Positions 35,428 to 44,953 of a DNA stretch of 64,000 nt are shown one piece after another. This DNA comes from Deltaproteobacteria bacterium HGW-Deltaproteobacteria-8 (lineage in GTDB: Bacteria; Desulfobacterota; Desulfovibrionia; Desulfovibrionales; Desulfovibrionaceae), in NCBI GenBank assembly GCA_002840405.1, contig PHAR01000001.1:262384-326383 (forward strand). Reading direction: 5' to 3'. The notes below the pieces were generated by a model that saw only the letters and a list, made by a program, of their open reading frames with translations, was not told the DNA's origin and ran no database searches. The position numbers and the translations under genes were made by a program. Each line of letters opens with the position of its first letter. The first letter of the stretch is position 1.

Positions 35428-35456
35428 TTGACTTTATGTTGCTCCATAAATATATA
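35428..35456 (+). promoter_or_regulatory. Predicted sigma-70 promoter of the GGDEF-PilZ gene
   Basis: TTGACT (35428-35433), 17 bases, then TATATA (35451-35456), in a notably AT-rich gap of 180 bases between divergent genes. The predicted start leaves a leader of about 50 bases. No clear ribosome-binding site precedes the ATG at 35514. Confidence 0.6.
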
Positions 35457-35513
35457 TTAAACCAAGAAACACTCAGTGCAATATACATCTAAAATACAGC
35501 AGGTTAGAAATAC

Positions 35514-36731
<1,218 letters not shown>

Positions 36732-36771
36732 CCAGGTCGACCGCCTGAGCGCCAGACGCACCGGCAGCGCC

Positions 36772-36790
36772 CCCGGTCTCGCCGACCGGG
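36772..36790. terminator. Hairpin between convergent genes
   Basis: CCCGGTC (36772-36778) pairs with GACCGGG (36784-36790). It lies between the GGDEF-PilZ gene (+) and the glycosyltransferase gene (-). No T-run follows, so the terminator call is tentative. Confidence 0.4.
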
Positions 36791-36886
36791 TCACGCGGGT
36801 TTGCATCCGCATCGTCTGAACTTGTCGGGAATCGCCCTGACCGCACAGGACCTAGCGGCAGGCTGAATTTGCTGCGCCCGGTGGCG

Positions 36887-38572
36887 TCAGACTATGGGCA
36901 GCGCATCCTGAAGCTGGCTGAAACGGCGCTCCATGTCGCGCTCAAGCAGCGCCTCGCCGCCCTGGCAAAGACTCGCCAAAGCCGAGGCCGAGTGCTTGGT
37001 CAACAGCTTGTGCGTGTTGGCCGTGGCGTTGCCTATCTCCGCCGCGCTGCGCTCGGCCAACTGCCCGCTGCTGCGCTTGTGGCCCACCACCAGATGCCCC
37101 TGGTACACGGCATGCCCGCCGCCCAGGAACACGCGCAGGTCGCGCTCCAGGTCGTCGTACTGCGTGGGCGAGAAGCGGATGTCGAAACCGCCGGTGCGTT
37201 CGATGTCGGCCGTGCGCAACAGGTGGCAGCAGCCGGTGACGCTGACGCAGGGCCGCAGGTACGTGAACTGGCCCAGGTCCGGCTGGCCCTGGTGCAGGGT
37301 CGGCAGGGTCATGGGCTGGCCGCCCTCCTGGTCCGGCTGCGCCGCCTGCGGCGTGTAATCCACGCTCTGGACCACCAAGGGATTGGCCTCGTCCTTCACC
37401 CGGCAGCCCCAGACCGAGGCCTCGGGGAAACGTTTGACCGCCGAGCCGAACCGACCGAGCCAGTCGCCCGGCAGGGCCACGTCATCGTCGAGGAAAACCA
37501 AAAAATCGTGGCTGCGCACCTCCGGCAGGGACAGCAGCCAGTTGCGCGCCGCCGGAGCGCCGATGTTCACGGGCAGGCGCAGGACGCTCAAGGACTCGCC
37601 CAGCCGGGCCTGCCAGCCGCCAAGGACCTGTGGCGTGGCGTCGGTGCTGCCGTTGTCCAGCACCCACAGCCGCGCGCCCTGCCCTGCTCCGAAGACGCCG
37701 GACGCGGCCAGCGACGCCAGGCTCTCGTCCAGTTCTTGGGCCTTGTTCCAGGTGTACAACAGCACAGCCACGCTGCCGGGCACGTTTGCCGTCTCCTTTG
37801 CCGCGCCGCTCACCAGATCGGACAGGCGCAGGACCTCGCTGGTGCGCCAGGGCGCGCGGCGGACGGATTCGGTGAGCACGTCCACCGCCTCGGCCTCGCG
37901 GCCCAGGCGCAGCAGGCACTCGGCGCGCAGGCCTGGGCTGCCGCCCGGGAAGAACGCACCCACGCCGTACAGGGCGGTCAGGGCATCCGAAGCCTCGCCA
38001 CGAGCCAGCAGGGCCTGGGCCTGAGCCTGCAGCCGCACCGGTGTGAGGGTGCGGGGCCAGGACTCGGGGCGCAACAGCGCGTCCGCAAGCACCCAGTCCG
38101 CGCGCGGCCAGGCAAAGCCCCAGGCCTCGGACTTCCAGAACAGGTTCCTGGGCTCGGCCTCCAGGTGCGAGAGCAGCGTGGCCCGACGCTCGCCATTGCC
38201 AGCCAGATCCCCCGGCAGGGTCCACCAGGGATCAGAGGTCGGCGGCGGACGCCAGAAGTTGGCATAGGCCTTGAGCGTGTCGGCGACGCTCTCCGGCAGC
38301 CTGGGCCAGCCCGGCCAGGGCTGTCCGGAGCAGAGCTGCGCCAGGTCGCCGTCCAGAGGATTTGCGGCCCAGGCCATGCCCAGCAGGTCCTGGATGAGCG
38401 CGGCCAGCCTGGCGCGGGCAGCCGGTTCAGCCGAGGCAGCCAGGGACAGCAGCTCCGCAGACAGACCCACAAGATGGTCGCGGCCCACGGAGCCGCGCGC
38501 CAAGGCCCGGCGTGCCAGGGCTGGCAGTGCGTTCCAGGTGCTCAAGGCATTCGATTCGGGCGCGTCGGGCAT
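36887..38572 (-). CDS. Family 2 glycosyltransferase with long N-terminal domain
   Basis: 561 residues. The first ~265 residues are helical, Ala/Leu/Trp-rich and TPR-like. The GT-A domain begins at SVAVLLYTWNKAQELDESLA; nucleotide-sugar contacts are LDNGSTDATPQ and the DxD-type FLDDDVALPGD. QYDDLERDLRVFLGGG near residue 475 may supply the acceptor-site acid. The acceptor is unknown; flagellin or surface glycan are possible in a motile bacterium. It starts 35 bases after the metallo-hydrolase gene. Confidence 0.82.
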   Translation of the reverse strand: MPDAPESNALSTWNALPALARRALARGSVGRDHLVGLSAELLSLAASAEPAARARLAALIQDLLGMAWAANPLDGDLAQLCSGQPWPGWPRLPESVADTLKAYANFWRPPPTSDPWWTLPGDLAGNGERRATLLSHLEAEPRNLFWKSEAWGFAWPRADWVLADALLRPESWPRTLTPVRLQAQAQALLARGEASDALTALYGVGAFFPGGSPGLRAECLLRLGREAEAVDVLTESVRRAPWRTSEVLRLSDLVSGAAKETANVPGSVAVLLYTWNKAQELDESLASLAASGVFGAGQGARLWVLDNGSTDATPQVLGGWQARLGESLSVLRLPVNIGAPAARNWLLSLPEVRSHDFLVFLDDDVALPGDWLGRFGSAVKRFPEASVWGCRVKDEANPLVVQSVDYTPQAAQPDQEGGQPMTLPTLHQGQPDLGQFTYLRPCVSVTGCCHLLRTADIERTGGFDIRFSPTQYDDLERDLRVFLGGGHAVYQGHLVVGHKRSSGQLAERSAAEIGNATANTHKLLTKHSASALASLCQGGEALLERDMERRFSQLQDALPIV

Positions 38573-38607
38573 CAGGCCTCCGGGGAATTCTAGCTGCTTC
38601 TGGGGGC

Positions 38608-39372
38608 CTATTTCATTGACCTTATGCGCGTCTCCACGCCAGGCACGGCCTTCAGCAAGGCGTCTGCCTTGGCCATGTCCGTGTCACCGGTGTGGTAGGG
38701 GTACAGGATTTTTGGCTGGATCGCCCTGGCCGCGTCCACGAGCATGTCGACAGTCATGGTGTAGGGCAGGTTCGCGGGCAGGAAGGCCACGTCCACGCCC
38801 TTCAAGGCCGCCATCTCCGGGATGTTCTCGGTGTCGCCCGCGACATACACGCGCACCTTGCCGAAGTGCAGCACGTAGCCGTTGCCCTCACCCTTGGGGT
38901 GAAACGGAGTGCCGGGCGAGCGCATGTGCTCGATGTTGTAGGCAGGCACAGCGTCCACGCGGATTCCGGCCAGGTCCTTCGAGTCGCCGTTCTTCAACAC
39001 CACGGCGCCGTCAAGGCCGGACGAGGCCTTGAGCGAGGAGCCGATGGCCGTGCCGGGCTTGCGCAGGGCCTTGATGGCGCCAAGGTCCAGGTGGTCGCGG
39101 TGCTCGTGGGTGACGAGGATCAGGTCGGCCTTGGGCAGTGCGGCGTAGTCGGCCTGGCTGGTCCAGGGGTCCACGTGGACGACCTTGCCGTTCCACTGGA
39201 ACATGAGGGTGCCATGGCCCAAAAAGGTGATGACGAGATCGCCCTTGTCCGTGGGGATGGTGTCGACAAGTTTGGCGGCAGGTTTTGCTGGCTTGCCATC
39301 CTGGGCCGGTGCGAAGCCGGGAAAGCCGAGGACCAGAAGCAGAAGACCGGACATCCAAAAGGTCTTGCGCAT
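38608..39372 (-). CDS. Exported metallo-beta-lactamase-fold hydrolase
   Basis: 254 residues from ATG 39372, where a signal peptide starts (MRKTFWMSGLLLLVLGFPGF, cleavage likely near APA-Q). The metal motif THEHRDHLD is near residue 94, and further ligands are in YVAGDTENIPEM and YPYHTGDTDM. It resembles the UPF0173/UlaG-like metal-dependent hydrolases but is exported to the periplasm. Substrate unknown. It is co-directional with the glycosyltransferase gene. Confidence 0.85.
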   Translation of the reverse strand: MRKTFWMSGLLLLVLGFPGFAPAQDGKPAKPAAKLVDTIPTDKGDLVITFLGHGTLMFQWNGKVVHVDPWTSQADYAALPKADLILVTHEHRDHLDLGAIKALRKPGTAIGSSLKASSGLDGAVVLKNGDSKDLAGIRVDAVPAYNIEHMRSPGTPFHPKGEGNGYVLHFGKVRVYVAGDTENIPEMAALKGVDVAFLPANLPYTMTVDMLVDAARAIQPKILYPYHTGDTDMAKADALLKAVPGVETRIRSMK

Positions 39373-39505
39373 GGTTTCACCCTCACCTTGCATGTTGGAG
39401 TCTACAGGGACAGCCGTTGGACTTTCGCTGGGGCCGGAGCGGCAAACCGCCCTGGCCGTGCTTCGTACTGGTCGAATACCCCACTCTGCCTTCGCGCTCA
39501 AGAAT

Positions 39506-39538
39506 AAAGGCCCACCCTGTGAACCAGGATGGGCCTTT
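39506..39538 (-). terminator. Terminator of ettA
   Basis: AAAGGCCCACCCTG (39506-39519) pairs with CAGGATGGGCCTTT (39525-39538) with one G-T pair. On the minus strand it lies 62 bases past the ettA stop and is followed by ATTCTTG, so termination may be partial. Confidence 0.65.
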
Positions 39539-39599
39539 CTCAGCATTTTGACACTCACCCCGGGCGTAGTGCCCGGCAGCCCTGCGGGCCGAAACCCGG

Positions 39600-41279
39600 C
39601 TAGCGGGTCAGGTGCCGGTACTTGATGCGGTGCGGCTGGTCGGCCGCCGTGCCCAGGCGGGCCTTGCGGTCGGCCTCGTACTCGCTCCAGTTGCCGTCGA
39701 ACAGGCTCACCTGGGAGTCGCCCTCAAAGGCCAGGATGTGCGTGGCGATGCGGTCCAGGAACCAGCGGTCATGGCTGATGACCAGCACGCAGCCCGCGAA
39801 GTTCACCAGCGCGTCTTCAAGCGCGCGCATGGTGTTCACGTCCAGGTCGTTGGTCGGCTCGTCAAGCAGCAGGACGTTGGCACCTTCTTTCAGCAGGGCA
39901 GCCAGGTGCACGCGGTTGCGCTCGCCGCCGGAGAGCAGCCCGACCTTCTTCTGCTGGTCGCTTCCGGTGATGTTGAACTTGCCGATGTAGGCCCTGGCGT
40001 TCATCTCGCGGTTGCCCAGCTTGATGAAGTCCGCGCCGCCGGAGATGGCCTCGTACACGGTCTTTTCCGGGTCAAGGCTGCGATCCTGGTCCACGTAGGC
40101 CAGCTTCACGGTCTCGCCGATCCTGAGCGTGCCCTCGTCGGGCTGCTCCTTCCCGGTGATCATGCGGAACAGGGTGGTCTTGCCCGCGCCGTTGGGGCCG
40201 ATGATGCCGACGATGGCGCCGGGGGGCATGATGAAGCTGATGCCGTCCACCAGCAGGTTGTCGCCAAAGGCCTTCTTGAGCCCCTGCGCCTCAATGACCA
40301 CATTGCCCAGGCGCGGGCCTGCAGGCACGAAGATCTCAAGCTCAGGGCCAAGCTTCTCGTTCTCCTGGGACAAAAGATTCTCGTATGCGCTGATGCGCGC
40401 CTTGCCCTTGGCGTGGCGGCCACGCGGGGACATGCGGATCCACTCAAGCTCACGGGCCAGGGTCTTCTGGCGCTCGGTCTCGGATTTTTCCTCACCCGCC
40501 AGGCGGTTCTGCTTCTGCTCCAGCCAGGAGGAGTAGTTGCCCTGCCAGGGGATGCCCCGGCCGCGGTCCAGCTCCAGAATCCAGCCGGCCACGTTGTCCA
40601 GGAAGTAGCGGTCGTGGGTTACGGCGATGACCGTGCCCGCATACTGCTGCAGGTGGTGCTCCAGCCAGGCCACGGATTCCGCGTCCAGGTGGTTGGTGGG
40701 CTCGTCGAGCAGCAGGATGTCCGGCTTCTGGAGCAGCAGGCGGCACAGGGCCACGCGGCGCTTCTCACCACCGGAAATCACGTTCACCGGGGTGTCGGCC
40801 GGGGGACAGCGCAGGGCGTCCATGGCCATCTCCAGGCGGCTGTCCAGGTCCCAGGCATCGCAGGCGTCAAGCTTCTCCTGCACGGCCGCCTGGCGGTCGA
40901 TGAGCTTCTGCATGGCGTCGTCGTCCATGGGCTCGGAAAATTTCTCGTTGATGCGCTCGAACTCGGCCAGCAGGTCCACGGTCTCCTGGGCGGCCTCGGC
41001 CACGACCTCGCGGCAGGTCTTGGTCTCGTCGAGCTTGGGCTCCTGCTCCAGAAAGCCGATGGTGTATCCGGGCGACAGGGCGATCTTGCCCTGGAAGTCC
41101 GTGTCCAGCCCGGCCAGGATCTTCAAGAGCGAGCTCTTGCCGCTGCCGTTCAGGCCCAGCACGCCGATCTTGGCGCCGTAGAAGTAGGACAGGGAAATGT
41201 CTTTGAGAACCTGGCGCTTGTCGTAGTACTTGCTCACGCCCATCATCGAATAAATAATCTTGTTGGTCGGCTCAGCCAT
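39600..41279 (-). CDS. ettA: EttA, energy-dependent translational throttle (ABC-F ATPase)
   Basis: 559 residues, the EttA length. It has two ABC domains: Walker A GLNGSGKSS and GPNGAGKTT, signatures VISGGEKRRVALCR and LLSGGERNRVHLAA, Walker B LLLDEPTNHLD and LLLDEPTNDLD. The linker between them carries many Lys/Arg, as expected for the ribosomal P-site tRNA-interaction motif. EttA binds the ribosomal E site and regulates initiation according to ATP/ADP. It has no membrane segment. It lies 70 bases downstream of the S1-domain gene. Confidence 0.93.
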   Translation of the reverse strand: MAEPTNKIIYSMMGVSKYYDKRQVLKDISLSYFYGAKIGVLGLNGSGKSSLLKILAGLDTDFQGKIALSPGYTIGFLEQEPKLDETKTCREVVAEAAQETVDLLAEFERINEKFSEPMDDDAMQKLIDRQAAVQEKLDACDAWDLDSRLEMAMDALRCPPADTPVNVISGGEKRRVALCRLLLQKPDILLLDEPTNHLDAESVAWLEHHLQQYAGTVIAVTHDRYFLDNVAGWILELDRGRGIPWQGNYSSWLEQKQNRLAGEEKSETERQKTLARELEWIRMSPRGRHAKGKARISAYENLLSQENEKLGPELEIFVPAGPRLGNVVIEAQGLKKAFGDNLLVDGISFIMPPGAIVGIIGPNGAGKTTLFRMITGKEQPDEGTLRIGETVKLAYVDQDRSLDPEKTVYEAISGGADFIKLGNREMNARAYIGKFNITGSDQQKKVGLLSGGERNRVHLAALLKEGANVLLLDEPTNDLDVNTMRALEDALVNFAGCVLVISHDRWFLDRIATHILAFEGDSQVSLFDGNWSEYEADRKARLGTAADQPHRIKYRHLTR

Positions 41280-41349
41280 GAAAATCCTCACAAAGAAGTC
41301 GGGGCGGAATGGCCGCCCCGTTTCGTTATATCCTTGAATCGTTGATCTT

Positions 41350-42852
41350 CTACTTCTTGCTCTTCTGGGCCTTGGCCTGGGCCAGCATGTCGCCCAGGTT
41401 GCCCATGCCGCCCGGGGCCGACTTCTCGGCGGGCTTGGCAGCGGCCTTGTAGCCCTTCCAGTCCTCGTTCTCGCGGCCGCCGCCACCCTGGCCCGCGTTT
41501 TCGCGCACCTCAAGGGGGGACAGCGCAATGCGGCGCTCGCCCGCGCGCAGGTCCTCGACCACCAGGGTCACGGAGTCGCCGCGGTTCAGCTTGTCGAACT
41601 GCTTGGGGTCAACAGCCACGGCCATGCGCGACTTGGGCAAAAGCGCGGTGATGCCCGGCTCCAGCGTCACGAAGATGCCGAAGGTCTCGCGCTTCTCCAC
41701 GATGCCGGTGACCTGGGTGCCGGGAGCGTATTTGGCCGCAGCCTCCAGCCAGGGGTCGCCCTCGGCGTCCTTCATGGACAGGGAGATGCGGCGCTTGGCC
41801 AGATCGATCTCTTTCAGCACCACCGAGACCTCGTCGCCCACCTGGACCATCTCGCTCGGCTTGTTCACGCGCTTGGTGTAGCTCATCTCGCTCACGTGGA
41901 TCAGTCCGTCCACGCCGGGCAAAATCTCCACGAACGCGCCGAAGTCGGCCAGGCGCACCACCTTGCCGGTGTGCTTCTCGCCTTCCTTCAGCTTGTCGGC
42001 CACGCCGTCCCAGGGGTCGGACATGGTCTGCTTGCGCGAGAGCGAGATCTTCAGCTGGCCGGGCTTCTTGCCGGGCTCCACGCCAAGGACCTTGACGCGA
42101 ATCTTCTCGCCCATGCTCACGGCCTCGTCGGGCTTGGCGATGCGGGCGTACCCGAGCTCGCTCACGTGGACCATGCCTTCCAGGCCCGGGGCGATCTCGA
42201 CGAAGGCGCCGAAATCGGCCAGACGGACGACAGTTCCTTCAATCTCCTCGCCGGGCTTCATGGCGGCCAAGAACTCTTCGGTGGCGGCCTGGCGCTCGCG
42301 CTCGATGAGCACCCGGCGGGACACCACGATGTTGCGGCCGCGCTCCTCCAGCTTGGTGATGAGGAAGAGGAAGGTCTTGCCCACGTATTCTTCGGGGTTC
42401 TCCACGTAGCGGGCGTCGATCTGGCTCACGGGGCAGAACGCCCTGCGGTTCATGATCTCAACCGAGAAGCCGCCCTTGCAGGTCTCCTTGACGCGGCCGT
42501 CCACAGGCAGCTCGGCGTCCTTGGCGCTCTGGAGCATCTCCAGGCCGCCAGCCCCGGCCAGGGCGCGGGAGAGCACGATCTCGCTGCGGGTCTTGGAGAC
42601 CACGTAGAGGTCGACCGTGTCGCCTTCCTTGAAGGGAAAGTTGCCCTCAGCGTCGAGGAGTTCTTTTTTCTCGGCCACGCCGTCAATCTTGGTGCCGGTG
42701 TCGAAGTACACGCTGTCCGCGCCGATGGTGATAATGCGGGCGGAAATCTTGTCTCCCAGGTTCAGGGGCTCGCCCTGTCCGGCATAGCTGGCCTCAAAAA
42801 GCTCCGCGAAGCTCTGCTCCTGATCCCCGTTGGTCTGCGCCTGGTCGGTCAT
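41350..42852 (-). CDS. S1-domain RNA-binding protein (ribosomal protein S1-like)
   Basis: 500 residues from ATG 42852 (AGGAG 6 bases upstream). About five S1 OB-fold repeats are visible; the third and fourth are nearly identical at their cores (VVRLADFGAFVEI). The C-terminal ~50 residues are Gly/Lys/Ala-rich and probably disordered. S1 proteins recruit mRNA to the 30S subunit. It is shorter than six-domain E. coli S1, so either this is the cell's S1 or a second S1-like protein. Confidence 0.88.
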   Translation of the reverse strand: MTDQAQTNGDQEQSFAELFEASYAGQGEPLNLGDKISARIITIGADSVYFDTGTKIDGVAEKKELLDAEGNFPFKEGDTVDLYVVSKTRSEIVLSRALAGAGGLEMLQSAKDAELPVDGRVKETCKGGFSVEIMNRRAFCPVSQIDARYVENPEEYVGKTFLFLITKLEERGRNIVVSRRVLIERERQAATEEFLAAMKPGEEIEGTVVRLADFGAFVEIAPGLEGMVHVSELGYARIAKPDEAVSMGEKIRVKVLGVEPGKKPGQLKISLSRKQTMSDPWDGVADKLKEGEKHTGKVVRLADFGAFVEILPGVDGLIHVSEMSYTKRVNKPSEMVQVGDEVSVVLKEIDLAKRRISLSMKDAEGDPWLEAAAKYAPGTQVTGIVEKRETFGIFVTLEPGITALLPKSRMAVAVDPKQFDKLNRGDSVTLVVEDLRAGERRIALSPLEVRENAGQGGGGRENEDWKGYKAAAKPAEKSAPGGMGNLGDMLAQAKAQKSKK

Positions 42853-42911
42853 CTGCTGCTCCTGTGCGATTGAACGCAAATATATTGGCGGTACGCATCC
42901 GCCTGGGGCGT

Positions 42912-42939
42912 GTATTATCGAAGGGGCGACACTTGTCAA
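42912..42939 (-). promoter_or_regulatory. Predicted promoter of the S1-domain gene
   Basis: On the minus strand TTGACA (42939-42934), 16 bases, then TAATAC (42917-42912). The start would be roughly 55 bases before the ATG. It is divergent from the sigma-28 promoter at 42970-42996. Confidence 0.55.
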
Positions 42940-42969
42940 ACACAGCCTGCGTGATTTTTGGGCCAGCCC

Positions 42970-42996
42970 TAAAGTTTTTTAAGGATTTGCCGATAA
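42970..42996 (+). promoter_or_regulatory. FliA (sigma-28) promoter, perfect consensus
   Basis: TAAAGTTT (42970-42977), 11 bases (42978-42988), then GCCGATAA (42989-42996). This is identical in all 16 positions and in spacing to the classical FliA consensus. It is followed by AAGGAGG (43028-43034) and the ATG at 43044. Confidence 0.9.
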
Positions 42997-43043
42997 GAAA
43001 CGAGAAAGCGTCATCCATGATTTCGGTAAGGAGGTGGTCAAAT

Positions 43044-43331
43044 ATGCCCATTGAACTCATCGGTGGATTCTCCGCCTTTGACCAGCAGCAGTTTACCGGA
43101 ACGGACCCCTACGCCGCGAAACAGGCCACGCTGGCCCAGTCCAGCCAGGAATCCGCACCCATGGACAAACAGACATTCGGGGCCGCTGTGGTCTCAAAAA
43201 CTCTCGACTACATGAATTCGGGCCAAGGCCATGACAATGGCATGGCCCAGAGCTACGACTTCCAGAAAAGCGTCCTGGGCGGCCATGCGGACGCCATAGC
43301 CAGCGGGGCGCTTGCAAACATCAAGGTGTGA
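43044..43331 (+). CDS. Small FliA-controlled protein, probably motility-related
   Basis: 95 residues, no signal peptide or membrane segment. AAGGAGG lies 9 bases before the ATG. The N-terminal half is Gln/Ser/Ala-rich; a helix FGAAVVSKTLDYMNSG is followed by a Gly/His-containing region. I do not recognise it with certainty; short putative motility proteins of the YjfB type are loosely similar in having a V-x-K-x-L-D-x-M helix. The perfect sigma-28 promoter in front and the terminator behind show a monocistronic late flagellar gene. FlgM is not obviously matched. Confidence 0.85.
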   Translation: MPIELIGGFSAFDQQQFTGTDPYAAKQATLAQSSQESAPMDKQTFGAAVVSKTLDYMNSGQGHDNGMAQSYDFQKSVLGGHADAIASGALANIKV

Positions 43332-43365
43332 CAGCCGAAACCACCCGAGATGACGCCAGAGCATG

Positions 43366-43395
43366 AAAACCCCGCCCCTCACAAGGCGGGGTTTT
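43366..43395 (+). terminator. Terminator of the sigma-28-controlled gene
   Basis: AAAACCCCGCC (43366-43376) pairs with GGCGGGGTTTT (43385-43395), an 11-bp stem with the T-run as part of its 3' arm. Confidence 0.88.
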
Positions 43396-43514
43396 CCATT
43401 TGCAGCGCGGCCCCGCGCGGTATTGTCCCGGTCTGGTCCGACTTGCCAATGCTGCCAAGAACGGCTAAAGGCGCTGTGCAACTGCCGCCACAATAGCGAG
43501 GGGAACAAAAGCAC

Positions 43515-44933
43515 GTGACCAGGGACAAGCACAAGGTACTCATAGCCAACCGGGGCGAAATCGCCGTACGCATCATGCAGGCCTGCGCCGATCTGGGCGT
43601 CGGCTTCGTCTGCGTATATACGAAGGAAGACGCCGATTCCGGCCATGTTTCCCTGGCCCGGAGCCTGGGTGGGGAGGAGGCGCTGGTGCGCATCCACAAC
43701 TACCTGGACGCCGGCGACATCCTCTCTGCGGCCGATGCCAAGAACGCCACGGCCATCCACCCCGGCTACGGCTTCTTCTCGGAGAACTACCGCTTCGCCC
43801 GGCGCGTGGTGGAGCGCTCCCGGCCCATGCTGTTCATCGGGCCCTCCTGGCGCGTCATCCGCGACCTGGGCGACAAGATCAACACCAAGCGCCTGGCCCG
43901 AAGCCTGGGCGTGCCCACGGTTCCGGGCTCCGACCGCGCCATCTACGACGAGATGGAGGCCGAGACCATCGGCCAGCAGCTCTTCAACTACCAGGAGAAG
44001 CAGGGCGTCACCCGGCCCATGGTCCTGGTGAAGGCCTCGGCTGGCGGCGGCGGCATGGGCATCGACGAAGTGCACAGCATGAACCACTTCCGCCAGACGT
44101 ACCGGCGCATCCGCAACTACTCACAGCGCCAGTTCAACGACCCCGGCGTGCTCATCGAGCAGCGCATCTTCAACTACAACCATCTGGAAGTGCAGATCGT
44201 CTCCGGGCGCGGGGGGCTTGACCCCATCCACTTCGGCACGCGCAACTGCTCCGTGCAGAGCCCCGGCCGCCAGAAGCGCATCGAGACCGCGCCAGGCTTC
44301 GTGCCCGAGACCTTGACCTACGGCTTCGACGCCCGCAAGGTCATGGACGACATCGTGCGCCACTCCCTTTCCATCGCGCGTGAAATCAACTACGACAACG
44401 TAGGGACCTGGGAATGGATCGTGACGCCCAAGGGCGAGCCCTTCCTCATGGAAGTGAACACGCGCATCCAGGTGGAGAACGGCGTTTCCGCCGCCATCTC
44501 GCGCATCCGGGGCAAGGGCGACGTGAACCTCGTGCGCGAGCAGATCCGCCTGGGTCTGGGCGAGGAGCAGGGCTACACCCAGAGCGACGTGAGCTTTGAG
44601 GGCGTGGGCATCGAGTACCGCATCATCGCCGAAGACACCTTCAATCGCTTCGCCCCCTGGACCGGCCGCATCGAGACCATCGCCTGGCCGGACGAGCCCT
44701 GGCTCAAGCTGCATACCCACGTACCCCAGGATCAGGCCTACCAGATCCCCACGGAGTACGACCCCAACCTGGCCCTGGCCATCATCTGGGGCAAGGACCT
44801 GGACGAGGCCAAGGCCCGTGGCCTGGCCTTTTTGGACGCATTCAAGCTGTCCGGGGCCGACGCCCAGGGCGTGGAACTCAAGAGCAACATCGCCTTCCTG
44901 CGCGAGAAAACCAAGGACCTGCTGGAGTTCTAA
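43515..44933 (+). CDS. Biotin carboxylase subunit of acetyl-CoA carboxylase (divergent)
   Basis: 472 residues from GTG 43515, preceded by GCGAGGGGAA. It has the ATP-grasp layout of biotin carboxylase: IANRGEIAVRIMQAC at the N-terminus, VLVKASAGGGGMGI (about residue 173), catalytic MEVNTRIQVEN (about residue 311) and EYRIIAED (about residue 366). The usual HPVTE after RIQVE reads NGVSA, a family-level divergence. It carboxylates biotin on a carrier protein; no BCCP is encoded here. It is 20 bases before the carboxyltransferase gene, which indicates acetyl-CoA carboxylase rather than pyruvate carboxylase. Confidence 0.88.
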   Translation: MTRDKHKVLIANRGEIAVRIMQACADLGVGFVCVYTKEDADSGHVSLARSLGGEEALVRIHNYLDAGDILSAADAKNATAIHPGYGFFSENYRFARRVVERSRPMLFIGPSWRVIRDLGDKINTKRLARSLGVPTVPGSDRAIYDEMEAETIGQQLFNYQEKQGVTRPMVLVKASAGGGGMGIDEVHSMNHFRQTYRRIRNYSQRQFNDPGVLIEQRIFNYNHLEVQIVSGRGGLDPIHFGTRNCSVQSPGRQKRIETAPGFVPETLTYGFDARKVMDDIVRHSLSIAREINYDNVGTWEWIVTPKGEPFLMEVNTRIQVENGVSAAISRIRGKGDVNLVREQIRLGLGEEQGYTQSDVSFEGVGIEYRIIAEDTFNRFAPWTGRIETIAWPDEPWLKLHTHVPQDQAYQIPTEYDPNLALAIIWGKDLDEAKARGLAFLDAFKLSGADAQGVELKSNIAFLREKTKDLLEF

Positions 44934-44953
44934 CTCCGGAGACCCCACCGCCT

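Noticed and set aside
36869-38593. 574-codon open frame on the plus strand
   Set aside because: It is antisense to the glycosyltransferase; composition is Gln/Arg/Ala-rich without motifs.
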